DNA of 64,000 nucleotides from assembly GCA_034766995.1 (NCBI GenBank), contig CM068319.1, positions 19,004,422 through 19,068,421 on the forward strand, in the 5' to 3' direction. Source of the stretch: Acanthacorydalis orientalis. Lineage: Eukaryota > Arthropoda > Insecta > Megaloptera > Corydalidae. A model generated the notes under the pieces. It saw only the letters and a list, made by a program, of their open reading frames with translations. It had not been told where the DNA came from and searched no databases. Shown one piece after another: positions 1 to 24,258 of the stretch (its first letter is position 1; each line of letters opens with the position of its first letter). A program made the position numbers and the translations under genes.

Positions 1-16
1 TTATATTTGTTGGTCG

Positions 17-140
17 AAAATTATATATTATTAATTTTTGATCAGTTCAGTTATGAGTTCTAATTCAAAGCATATTTGAAAGTACTCTTTTTTATGTGTC
101 CTTCAGATTTATAAAATATTTTTCCACACATTCATTTGCC

Positions 141-191
<51 letters not shown>

Positions 192-320
192 TTCCTCAAA
201 AATTATATATTATTAATTTTTGATTAGTTCAGTAATAAATTCTAATTCTACATATATTTGAAAACACCCTTTTTATGTGTCCTTCAGATTTTTATAATAT
301 TTTTTTGATTATTTGTTTAT

Positions 321-377
<57 letters not shown>

Positions 378-378
378 G
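17..378. repeat. Direct repeat, two units of about 181 bp, each ending in (TA)n
   Basis: Unit 1 (about 17-197) and unit 2 (about 198-378) both start with AAATTATATATTATTAATTT, share a middle section with TTTATGTGTCCTTCAGATTT, and end in a TA microsatellite. Differences are scattered substitutions and small indels, so this looks like an old tandem duplication that includes the microsatellite. An array of the same unit may continue to the left of the window. Confidence 0.75.
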
Positions 379-891
379 ATTTATTAAAGATTTTCCATTA
401 AAAAAAGCATTTATTTTAAAAATACTATTTAATTCAGTAACAATTCCGAAATACATTTTATTAATATACCTAATGAAATGTTAATAATTATAAATCAATC
501 ATTTATGTTTACTTTTATAAAAATATAAAAGATTTTAAAGATGTTGAAAATGTTATTATTAAAATTGAATGATAAAACACGCAGTTTTTATATATGGAAA
601 AAGAAAAAATGAATATTTACTACAAGTTTTTTGAATTATAAAAAATATAATTAGAATCATCATTAATTATAATAATGTAAAATTTTCTAATTTTCATTGA
701 CGAATATTCCAATAATCGTGACATTTTAAGACTGGTTTGACCTTCGATCTCCAAAAAAAATATGCGATACATGAAAAAAATATTAGTAAACTGTTATTGT
801 TGTACATACTTACACAAAAGGACAAAATACTTATACTCTCTTATACCCACACACCCACCCACCCAACCACACACACACACACATATATGTA

Positions 892-944
<53 letters not shown>

Positions 945-1110
945 TAAATAATAATGTGAAAATTGTAGAAGTAATATTAAAATGCATTTTAGTTTCTTAT
1001 TAGCATATTTCTGTTTTGTGAAATAATAATAAAAACAGCCATCACACCTTTTCTAAAAACGTGATTAGAATATTTAGATATTTTGTATTATACATAGAAG
1101 TGAGAATTTG

Positions 1111-1165
<55 letters not shown>

Positions 1166-1352
1166 CAGATAGATAGATAGATATATCGTATTATGTATGA
1201 TTACGATTTGTTGTTGACCTTCTCTTGAGTGTCTAATTCGATACTAATAATTCTTACAACAATAGATTTATTTGATCAAAGCGTGGGATGGAATATTCAA
1301 ACTGGAATGTTTTGTTCTTATAACATGCACACATACACACACGTTTATGCGT

Positions 1353-1488
<136 letters not shown>

Positions 1489-3481
1489 CTGAATGTTCAT
1501 AATTAGATGATGTTGACATCTCATTTTTTTTGTAATATTTTTATTGAAACTGTTAAATCAGCAATAATTAACAAAATTTACAACTTACGATATTTTTTAT
1601 AATTCAATGCATTTGTTCAGTCATTAGACATAATTTTTATGCAAAGATATAGTGTATATTAAGTTAAAGTAAAGATTAGCACGGAATTTATTTTGGATAT
1701 TTTTTAGAAAAGAGACAAGTTATTGGTATATTATTCAAATATAATACATATAATTATTCAAATATAATTATGAATTTAAAAATATGAAAATGAAATTATT
1801 CAATACATTATGAATTTAAATATAAAACATTATGAAAAATTCACACATTTTTTTCACATTTTAAACTTATTTCATATTTGTAATCTATGGAACTTCACCT
1901 GATACTTAATTTTCCATTGAGTGTGGTTTTCATATTTTTACAACAATTTTGAGAAACAGTAAAATTGCAAAATCATAACATGACTAATCATAATCATGAC
2001 ATTTCAATAGAACGTAAATGCATATTATGCATAATTTTTAATAATATGCATTTTTTATGTTTAATTTTCATAATTCAACTTTTTTTAATGCATGTAAAAT
2101 AAAAAAAAATATAATTCTTAAAATAATTTCCTTTTGTACCGTTTATATTAATTTAATTTGCTTAACTCCATTTATTTTATTTGTAAATATAAAATTAGAC
2201 TAACATTTACATGTTTTTAAATACCGATCCATTAGATTAAAACATATTTTGGCAATTAATACTTTTATCTATCTATGCATGAAATTAGTTTTTAGTATTT
2301 TTTATATTATTCTTATTGAGATATGAACATCTCTAAAATATTGTTTTTATGAGTCACTTGTTTTAAAAAAGCAATGATGTAATTATTGGAAGCGAATTTT
2401 TGAAGTAAACTTACTTAAAATAATGAAAAAAGAACGCATGTTTGTAATATTTTTTTTGACCGTGTTATCAAGTTGACCAAATTTTTACTAGGATCCTATA
2501 TTAAACTCCCTCATTTTAAAAAGAAAATGTTTCTGTATATTTTAAGCGGTCGACCGATTTTTTATCGGTGTATTGGAATAAATTTTATTATAATTTGATT
2601 GAAATCTTATAAACTCGATATTAAATATTATAATTTTCTATACAGTTTTTTTTATTAAAAGTACTAAAACTGGATACTTCGTCTTAAGTAAAAATTTCGA
2701 GAAACATTATTTGTTAACAGTGTATTAACTCGATTTCCTTTTTATATTTATTATATATTTTCTTCTTCTAATAATAATTAGACTTTTATGAAATTTTTCA
2801 GTTGTTATTTTATTTTGATGAGGAACATATATGGAATGTATGGTATACATAATCCTTGAGCACTTTTTCTATAAAAAATAGAAATATCTTCCATAATTAT
2901 AGAAATGTGTATTAGAAAAAAGAAAAACTGTACTTTTGAAAAATCAAGTTTAAAGTTTATACTCATGTAATCATTTATTTAGTTAAATAATATCTGTTCG
3001 ATAGGTTTATTGTTTCTTATTTGAATTTCATGTGAATTTTAATTTTTTTAAATAGTTTTTTTTTGTATACTATTATTTCGTACTGTTTAAATGGAGATTC
3101 TAACATAGTAGTAAACACGATGTTCATTTCATATTCGAACACGGTACAATAAAAACTGGATCATAAAACTGAATTATAAAGTATATGTTTATTCAGAAAA
3201 CCATTTTTTAGAAGAATATGTTTTTTTCTTTTTGTATAATTTTACCTTGGAAGTCTCCTTAATATTTTTAGTGATATTTTTTTATTGTTTCTGTGAAATA
3301 TATTAACATTTGCTTATGTATATTTATGTTTATTAATCTAAAAATTAATTAGTAATTCATTTTCAGATTAATATTATTTCATTTTTTTCCCAGTTGACAT
3401 GTTTTTATTATTTAATTGTATTTATAATCAATTTTATAATATTTTATCACTAATAAAGTTAAATACATTGACTTATAATAT

Positions 3482-3549
<68 letters not shown>

Positions 3550-3873
3550 ATTGAAATCATACCAATTCACTAATTAACATCTGCTGCATTATAAGATGAT
3601 GAAGTCATCAATCAATAACAAGTTTAATGTTGACAATGAAATAATAACGATCGTTGTTAATATATGGAATTAATATTTGATTTTATTTTAATTTTATCTG
3701 AATACACTATTAACACTTCGTTAAATTAAATGTCTTTAACACAAACTTATATATCTGGTTCAGGTTTTTGATATATTGATTTTTTTAAAGAAATGAAGGA
3801 AATGATTACTTTTAATTAGTTTTTTTTATTTGCACTATAGAAATATAATATTCTGAAATTTGTGTAATTTCAG

Positions 3874-15029
<11,156 letters not shown>

Positions 15030-15307
15030 CATATATATTTCTCTAAATGTATAAACAATTATTCTGTGATATGAATATAAAATATATATATGTATACTTT
15101 TAACAGTTTCTAATTAGTGTTAAATCAATTATTGAACAAAAATGGATGATTAATTTGTTACGACATGACACGTCCTCTAAATATTATGAAAACATTGATG
15201 ATAAAAAGAGATTAAATCCATGTTTATAGTAGTGACGCTGTTTAAATTGTTAGTTAATTTTAATCTAAGTTTATATTTTTATTAATATTATATTTGTATT
15301 TGTTTTG

Positions 15308-15313
15308 AATAAA
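15308..15313 (+). terminator. AATAAA polyadenylation signal, gene 1
   Basis: AATAAA lies about 280 bases after the stop codon of gene 1. It is a plausible signal for its 3' end, although the motif is common by chance in this AT-rich sequence. Confidence 0.4.
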
Positions 15314-16245
15314 TTATTAAAAACACTACCGAATTTATTTTTTTTGTTTATGAATGTTTCTTAATAATTAATTTTTTGAAAATAAGCTGTAATGTTTACT
15401 TGCATAAATATTGAGTATTTTATGCGTATTTAATATAAACAGCCTTGCAACTGGTACTATTTATAAAGGTTAAAAGTTGTCTCTTATCAATGAAACTGGA
15501 ACTCTGTTCAAAACAATTTGCAGGAAGTTTAAGAATACGCAGAACGATTTTATTAATTTTAATATTATTTCAATAGATTATCTTATTGTGATTATTGAAT
15601 AAGTTTGGAATATGAAATATAATTTATATTTATGTTTTATAAATTATAAGAAATATATCTTATGAATGTAATATCCTTTTCATATTTAATTAATTTTGTA
15701 TTATTTATAACTTGCCCAAAAATAAATTGGAATTAAGGTTACATTTGAAACATGAAGGTTATGATTTCTCAATGGCAGTTGAATCAGGAATGTTTTTCAA
15801 ATAATTTCAATTATTTAAATATTTAGACTTACTAAATATTTCAATATAATAAAAAAAGATCTAAATTAAGAAAAGATTGAATACAAAATTGAATTACGGT
15901 TTTTAATACAATACTAATTGTATTATAAACATCATTTAAATAATTGTATCATATATATATATATATGTACATAATATGTGCAATTTTATGAATAAAGATT
16001 TTTTATAACTTTGACCTTTTTGAATCATAATAGTGAATGACATCAGAAAATTATCTTCACTTAATCCCAGGTCAGAGGTTGTGGATATCATTTGCTAGGT
16101 GTTTGTAATATTAATAAAAATTTCATTATTTATACAAAAATAGACACCAAAAATAATATTAGAAATATTTGTGAACAATGAACTTTTTCATTTCTATGTG
16201 TTCATAGTTGAATCGTTCTTAACAGATTGATTATGCAGTGAAATG

Positions 16246-16253
16246 TATAAAAC
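16246..16253 (+). promoter_or_regulatory. Possible TATA box of hemicentin
   Basis: TATAAAAC lies 134 bases before the hemicentin start codon. TATA-like strings are frequent here, so support is weak. A TTTATTTTGCAG string just before 16295 also resembles a splice acceptor, so the true promoter could be further upstream with a 5' UTR intron. Confidence 0.25.
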
Positions 16254-16386
16254 ATTTTAGAGTAATGTTAATCCCATTGCATATTTATTTTGCAGTTATC
16301 TATATCAGTAATATGAACAAAGTAATAATATTATAAGTTTCATTTAATTGATTATCATTTTGTGAAGTGAATCTGTACTTGTCGAT

Positions 16387-17567
16387 ATGCTGTTCAAGAA
16401 AAAATATTTGTTTTGTGTATTTATTTTAGTTAATTGGAATTTTTGTGTATTTTGTGATATTTTAAATATAGATAAAATTGATCATAATGTAACATTTAGT
16501 AATCTTGATAATTTAAGTAACAAAAGTGAATCTGAAAAAGATGTAAATGTTGTTAAACATATCAATTCTTTAAATTTTACTAGTAATAGTACCTTACTAA
16601 ATGATAGTACTTCAATAGATCGATCTGTAAGTAATAATGAATCAGTTTTTGAAACTAAAAGCAATAATACAGAGTATTTAAATGAAAATATAAATCATCC
16701 ACTTCATATTGCTAACACCTTTGAAAATATCACAAATGAGTTTGATTTTATTTTCAAGAAGTTGAATTCAACTGTAGGCAATACAAGTTTTAATTTATCA
16801 GATCTATTAATGAATGATGAAAGTCATAGATCATTCAGTAATGAATGGAATCAATTACTAAAAAGCGATTTTAATAATGATGTAAAATATGTTTCTGATG
16901 AAATTGATGATGATTTAAAAACTTTATTGTATTATGCTTCAAATGAGAACAAAGAGGCAGATAAATCTGAATTCAAAATAGAAAACTTATTCAATGAATT
17001 AGATGGATATGAGCCATTGGAGGAATATGGTGCTGAAGAGTCATATGTGAGCCAAGAATTACAAAGTCTGAGCACTGAAAAAAATATTTTATCATCGAGT
17101 TCTACAACTTTTAAAGACATTAATAATTTTATATCTGATTATGCTTCAACAACAGGTCCAGCAATATTAGAAACTACTAGTATTAAAACAATTGCAAGTA
17201 GTGATATTCCAGTAGAAGTAGAAGTGCCATTAAGTGAAAGAACTTATTCAGAAGTAACTGTGACACCTGCTCCCATATACTCTGATTCACATTTAATGGT
17301 AGAAAAGCCAAATATCTTAGAAAATGATGATTCATTTTCTTCTGTAAAATCCATTTCATCAACAGACACACTAAAATTTGATTTGTTAAAGGATTATGAA
17401 TATAAATATAATGAAAAAAATGATCTAAAATCTAATCCAGCTGAAGAAGTTACAATTAACATTTTATCATCTCCTTTCGGTATAAGAGATACTGTTGCTT
17501 TAACTGATTTATTAAGTGACAGTTTTACTGCACATCATCTTGTTTCAAACGTACAAAAGCCAGGACG
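16387..17567 (+). other. Hemicentin exon 1: signal peptide and Asn/Ser-rich extension
   Basis: This single exon encodes about 393 residues. After a hydrophobic signal segment it is rich in Asn, Ser, Thr, Asp and Glu, lacks Cys beyond the signal region, and has many N-glycosylation sequons (for example NVT, NKS, NFT, NST, NDS, NES, NNT, NIT, NTS, NLS). It ends in phase 2 at a GTAAGT donor just before the von Willebrand A domain. In the hemicentins I know, the A domain follows the signal peptide closely, so this acidic, probably glycosylated spacer is unusual. Confidence 0.85.
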
Positions 17568-18504
17568 GTAAGTTGTTGAACTTAAGTAACTAAGTTCAAT
17601 TAAAGTATTAAGTAATTATGTTTAATGAAAATTACATCTTCAAAAGTTGAAATAAAATAAATAATTTGTTTTTAAGACGTCAAAGTAGTCTTGCTTTCGT
17701 TTTTGATTCTACTGGGTCAATGTGGGATGATTTACAACAATTGAAAGAAGGAGCAGAGAAAATTATGGCAGCCATGAATGAAAGAGAAGATAAACCAATA
17801 TATAATTACGTTCTTGTACCTTTTCATGATCCGCGTAAGAATTTTTTTAATGAAAATTTATTTTCATCAGAATAAATAATAATTATTGTAAAAAATAATT
17901 ATAAATTATTACTTTCCCAAATTAATTATTAGTTCATTGATGTAATGAAATTTACTTTTTTCAATTGTTTTCTAATATTAATTTGTTTCAAATATAAAAA
18001 AAATATTTAAAGAATTCTTAATTCAGAGGTAGGACCTATAACTGTTACCGATGATGATGAACTATTTCGAAAAAAATTATCTGAAATTGATGTGTATGGT
18101 GGAGGAGATTGCCCTGAAATGTCTTTAGGAGGAATACGAAAAGCTATTGAGGTTAGTTTACCTCGTTCGTATATATATGTTTTTACGGATGCTACATCTG
18201 CAGATCATTATTTAGTTGGTGGTATTTTAGACGAAGTACAACGAATGGAAAGTCAGGTACTATTATATAAATATATACATATCTACACACACACATATAT
18301 GTATATATATATATATATTTGTAACTTTTTTAGGTTGTGTTTGTCTTAACAGGAGATTGTGGAAATCGAACAGTACCCCAGTATACAGTCTATGAGAAAA
18401 TTGCACAAGCAAGTTCTGGACAAATATTCCACCTTGATAAATCTGATGTTAATCAGGTGAATTTTTTATTATTTATAAAATACTTTATTATAGTGATTTT
18501 ATAC

Positions 18505-18557
<53 letters not shown>

Positions 18558-21233
18558 ATATACATACACACGTTATAACTAATCATAGAAATTTATCATG
18601 TTTTTTTAGTAAAATTGTAAGAATGTTAACTGCATTATTTAGAAATGTTAAACATTTTTTAGATCTTAGATTTTGTTCGTAATACATTAGACACAAGACG
18701 AGTTAGTTTATTGGCTGTAAGCAAACCTAAAGCTATTTCAAATGAAAAACATGATGTTGATGTTGATGAATCATTGAAACAGTTTATGGTATCAGTAGCA
18801 GGAGACAATCCAAGAATAAATGTTGTTAATCCGAGTGGTGAAGTGGTTTCACAACCACCACAAGTGAATAATGTGTTAGATTTAGAAAAAATCAAGGTAA
18901 GCTAAATTTATGTTCTTTAAAATGTTTGTGCAAATGTATTCCTTTTTTTTATTATAACTACAATTGTGAAATATCTATAAAGGTAAATATTTTTTTGTAA
19001 AATTTACATTCATATATTGAGGTAGTGAACGTGGTGGAACCAGAAGCTGGCCGTTGGGCTGTAAATGTAGGAAGTGATTCTGACCATACAGTACGATTAA
19101 CAGGTCTTAGTGATTTGAAATTTGATCATGGATTTTCTATTAAACCAACATATGATTTAGATGAAACAAACCATAGACCTATGCAAGGTATTGAAATTAT
19201 AATCTAATTTCTGCAGTATATCATTTACAGACGAAAGACAATTTTCTTAGTGTCTAAAACATTTTAGGTGCAAAGAATTATCTTTTGATAAAACCTGTAA
19301 ACGATTCTGTTCTTTGGAATGTAACATCAGTTGATTTTACAAGTCTTGATGGACAATTTATTAAAAAAATACCAATTCGCCGTTCACCGGAAGATGATGC
19401 AATTTATGTAACAAATGAATTTTTACCTCCAAACGAATTTTTCAATATAGCAGTAAGTATGAATGCGTCTATTTTTTTAACATATTTCTTAATAGAAGGT
19501 TGTTATATAGATCAATGGTTTTGATATCCATGGAAATCCATTTCAACGAACTACTTCAACAGCTATTAAACCACAACTCCCAGGTATTTTTTTATAATTG
19601 TTGATTTATACTATATAATTAGTTTTTTTTTGATAAACTTCTTGAAACATTTTTCAATTTTTTATTATCATTAATTATTAAAAAACCTTAGATAAACCAT
19701 TCATAACAACAGATGAAAAAGTGAGTCATTCAATACATAAGCCTTTAAAACTTCAATGCCATGTTGAATCTTTAGTACCCATTGTGGCTCAATGGTTTAG
19801 GGATGAGAGACCGATTAGTGAAGAGATTTATCGAGAGTAAGTTTATCTATTATTTGGAACTTATTTTGTATGTATGAAAGTTAATTTAAAAAAATAAACT
19901 AATAAAATATTTTATTTCATTTTATTTCTTCAGACAAAGTGGTAATGTTTACTGGGAACATCCAGATCCAACATTAGATTTTGCTGGTAGATATACATGT
20001 AAGGCAAGAAATACTGCTGGGGAAAATGAGAAAATTGTTTATTTGGAATTAAATCAACCACCACTATTAAAAAAAGATCAAAAACCTCATATCACAGTTG
20101 CTCCCGGTGCATCGATTGAAGCTGATTGTATAGCAACTGCTGGGAAACCTATTCCAATTACATACTGGATTAAAAACAATGCTGATTTAACAGAAGGTAA
20201 AAAATATGAAACTGGCTTAAATAACAATCATTCCAAAATATCATATTTTAGGAGAAGGTATTGAAATCTATGAAAATAACACATTAGTTATACAGAATGT
20301 TTCTTCTTCACATAAAGGCATATATCAATGTGCAGCTACAAATAGTGCTGGTGTTGATTATTATAAATTTGATTTACGAGTTCAAGGTAGAATTATTATT
20401 TAAAATTCTAGTATATATTTTTCAAATTATTTATTTATAATTGGTTGTATAATTTTAGCTGCTCCAGTTTTTTCTGGTAAAAATAATATGAATTATAAAG
20501 GAAAAGCAGGAGATACTCTCATTTTACAATGTGAAGCTCAAGGAGAACCAAAACCATTAATTTCATGGCTAAAAGATGGTTTACCTGCAGGGTTTAGCAA
20601 GGACAAGTATATTAAGCATTTTCAGTTTTACTGTACTGAGTACAATTGAAAATATGTACTCAAATGTGTATTTTTAGGTATCGAAATGAAGACAACTCGT
20701 TGGTCTTTTCACATTTAAGAGAAAATGATGCTGGTGTATATGTATGTACAGCTTATAATACAGCTGGTACTGCGAATAAAACAATGACAGTGATTGTTAC
20801 TGGTAGATGAAAAAAGGATTCAAATATCTTTGTAATTTAAACACACTGTGTTAAAACTTTTTTTTGTAGTTCCTCCAAAAATACAACCGGTTGGTGATAA
20901 CACAGTTAAAGTTGTAGAAGGTCAAATAGTTTCCCTTGCATGCCCAGTTTCAGGGAATCCATTACCGGTTATTCAATGGTTGGTTAATTCAACAGTTATT
21001 TCTATGGATAAGAAAATTTTAGATGAAGATAATACATTAAAGTTCGTATACAACAAAATTATTATAATTGTCAATTATAACATATCCATTTAAATTAAAT
21101 GATTTGATTATTTTGTAGGTTTGTTGCTAACTTATCAGATACTGGTTATTATAAATGTGTAGCCTCAAATGATGTTGGAAATGATAGTCGTGAATGGGTG
21201 TTAGTTATTTATGGTAACTTTTTTATAGAATTA

Positions 21234-21279
<46 letters not shown>

Positions 21280-23965
21280 TTTATAGTACAACCAAGTATT
21301 TATCCACCTGAGGACGAAGTTATTAAAGTTCAACCTAATAAACAAGTTATTTTATCCTGTAAATCAACAGGGTATCCTAAACCTGATGTAAAATGGAAAA
21401 AAGATGGTCACTTTTTATCAAATAATAGTGATATCAGGTATTATACATTTATAAAGGGTATAACTAGGTTATGTTAGCATGTTATAAAATAAATAATGTG
21501 TAAACATTTTTAGTGTTCAAAGAAATGGAGACTTAGTTGTGTATGATTCAAGTGATAAAAAATCTGGCGGTTACGTTTGTGTGGCAATAAATGAAGTTGG
21601 GATTACACAAAAAACATTCAGTTTAATAATAAATAGTAGGTTATACAAGAAAAGATATTTCGTTAATTAAGTCATTTATTTTAATATTGCTTTTGTCGGG
21701 ATTCTATTTTTATAAACATAAAATTTTCTATGAAAATACTATAGAAATAATTTTATTATTTTAGTTCCCCCACAAATTTTGGATAATGTAACAACAGATA
21801 TTAGCCTGATAGATGGAGATGATTACTCGATTCCATGCACAGTAACTGGTAACCCAGTTCCATATGTTATATGGACAAAAGATGGAAAATTAGTGCCCAA
21901 AGGTATTGTTGTGGTATATTTATTTGATAGGATTTTTTTTATTTATATGACAATTTTGAAGACTTAATTTTAAACATTTACTTAACTATTATTTAAATCA
22001 CTAATCTACCAATCGAATAATTCAGTTAAAATAATAATTTATTATTTTTTATTAAGACATATAATAATCTATGTTTTACAAGTCCCAAAAATTAGAATAT
22101 AGCTAACATAAAAAATGTAAGGAATTTAAGGGAAGGTTTTGTATAGAAAGCTATATAGACGGAAAAAATGAAATAGATGGTATATTCAGATGCTTTTTTA
22201 AGATTCTATATTATTTCATTCTCCTATTTAAGAATTTTTCCTTCATTTACAAACTAAACAAAGCAAAGATACATTTCAGCATTACTAAAATTACGTTGTT
22301 TGAGTTTATTGAAAGTTTTTATTTTAAATTTAACACCTTTATATAAAATATTATATATGTTGATAAATTAAATATGCATATTCGGAAATGATTTACTTAT
22401 TTTTGGTTTTAAAATAATGTTCGCGAGTAACAATTTGTTAGAAATAAATGTATATATGTGATTGTAAATTTTTAAAGAGAATTAATAAGACTTTACACGT
22501 GTTATTAATATTTCTAAAATAGTGATGATATATTTTAAAAGTGAAAATAAAAATCTGTATAAAAGTATGAAGTGTAATTCGCTTTCTAATTTATTTTATT
22601 CTTGAATAAAAATATTTCTTTGTAAGATCTCATATTAATTTGATGTTTTGTATGAAATAAATGTAAATAATTGTGTAAATGATATTTTAGATGAAGTATA
22701 TATAGATTTTAAAAATACGTTAGTTTTGACGGCTGTATCAGAGAAATCTAATGGTGTTTATAAATGCGAAGCTGTGAATTCTGAAGGATCTGATAGTAAA
22801 AACTATACAATAAATGTTATGGGTACGTTTTTTTTTTGTAAATGTATCTTTTTATATTTATCTTTTAATGAAAATATTTTTCAGTACCTCCATTTATGGA
22901 AAAAACCGGACCGTTTGAAATAAACGTGCGAGAAGGTGATAGTATCATGTTAGAATGTCCTCATTCAAAAGCTTTTCCACCACCATCTATCACTTGGATA
23001 AAAGTAAGTTTTAAAAGAGAAATATTTGTATTTGAAAAATATTTAAAAAAAACTGTTTTTTAAGGATGGAAATGTATATGAAGAGATCGATAATAAATTA
23101 TCAAGTATCGAAGTAGTTACTAAAAAAGTACTCAACAGTAGATATTTGAAAATCGATGGAGTTGTATCATCTGATTCTGGAACATATGAATGTATGGTTA
23201 CAAATCCCGCTGGAAAAGCTAAAGAAGCTTTTGTAGTAACTGTTTTAAGAAGTCCTACAATTAGAGAAGCACGCGATGTTCCGAAACAAGTCATTCGACG
23301 TGTCGGTGAAGTAGTACGAATGAATTGTGAGGCAGAAGGATATCCTCCACCGAAAGTAAGCTGAAATAATACGTTTATTTCCTGTTTTAATTCAACTAGG
23401 TTATTATAATGATTACTTTTGTATAGTATACGATCAGTACAACGGAGTAGTTACTAAATGTGTATTTTACTTTTAACAAATTATGTTTCATACATCTTTT
23501 TTTGTTTAAAAACGATACTTTTACGGAAATATTAAGTCTAGATTTTTGTTTAAATTATTTTGATACACATTGACGATCAAATATAGTTGTCTTGTTAAAA
23601 GAGAACACATGTGGTACGATTATGTTGATAGTATTTTTATAATATATTCTGTAACGGGTTATTAAACTGGCCACAATTGTCTTGTTAATATAAAGGATAA
23701 TTTTTTAAGATAATTATATTATAAAAAAAGATTAGGATATTTTTTTAAAATAAGTTTTTTCCAGCATTTATATATACATAGTTTAAGAGATGAAGAATAT
23801 ATTCAAGTAAATTGTATTTTTGATATAAGTCGTCATATTATTGTTTAATGTGTGTTCTTCATGGTAAAAATTGTCAACAGACTCGTACTTTTAAGACTAC
23901 GAAAATATGTATTATACAATCTGATAGCGGCTTATATCAAAAGCTTATATTCTTAATCCTTAATA

Positions 23966-23999
<34 letters not shown>

Positions 24000-24210
24000 C
24001 ATTTTATTAGATGTAAAACATAAAAATATGTCCAACAATTAAATTTGTAGATATCTTGGAGACGAGGTGGAGAAATTGTAGGCAATGAGCATATTTTGGA
24101 AATAAATAACATTCAACCCTATCACAGGGATTACTACATATGTCGTGCTGTAAATAGCGTTGGAAAGAAAGAGCAGAAGTTTTTCCTTGATGTTTTAGGT
24201 AGACACACAC

Positions 24211-24258
<48 letters not shown>

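Larger units (their letters stand above)
15030..16386. other. Intergenic region between nrf-6-like gene 1 and hemicentin
   Basis: Holds the 3' UTR of gene 1 (poly(A) signal at 15308), about 900 bases of featureless AT-rich sequence, a short TA run at 15953-15966 and the likely hemicentin promoter. No gene is visible on either strand. Confidence 0.6.
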
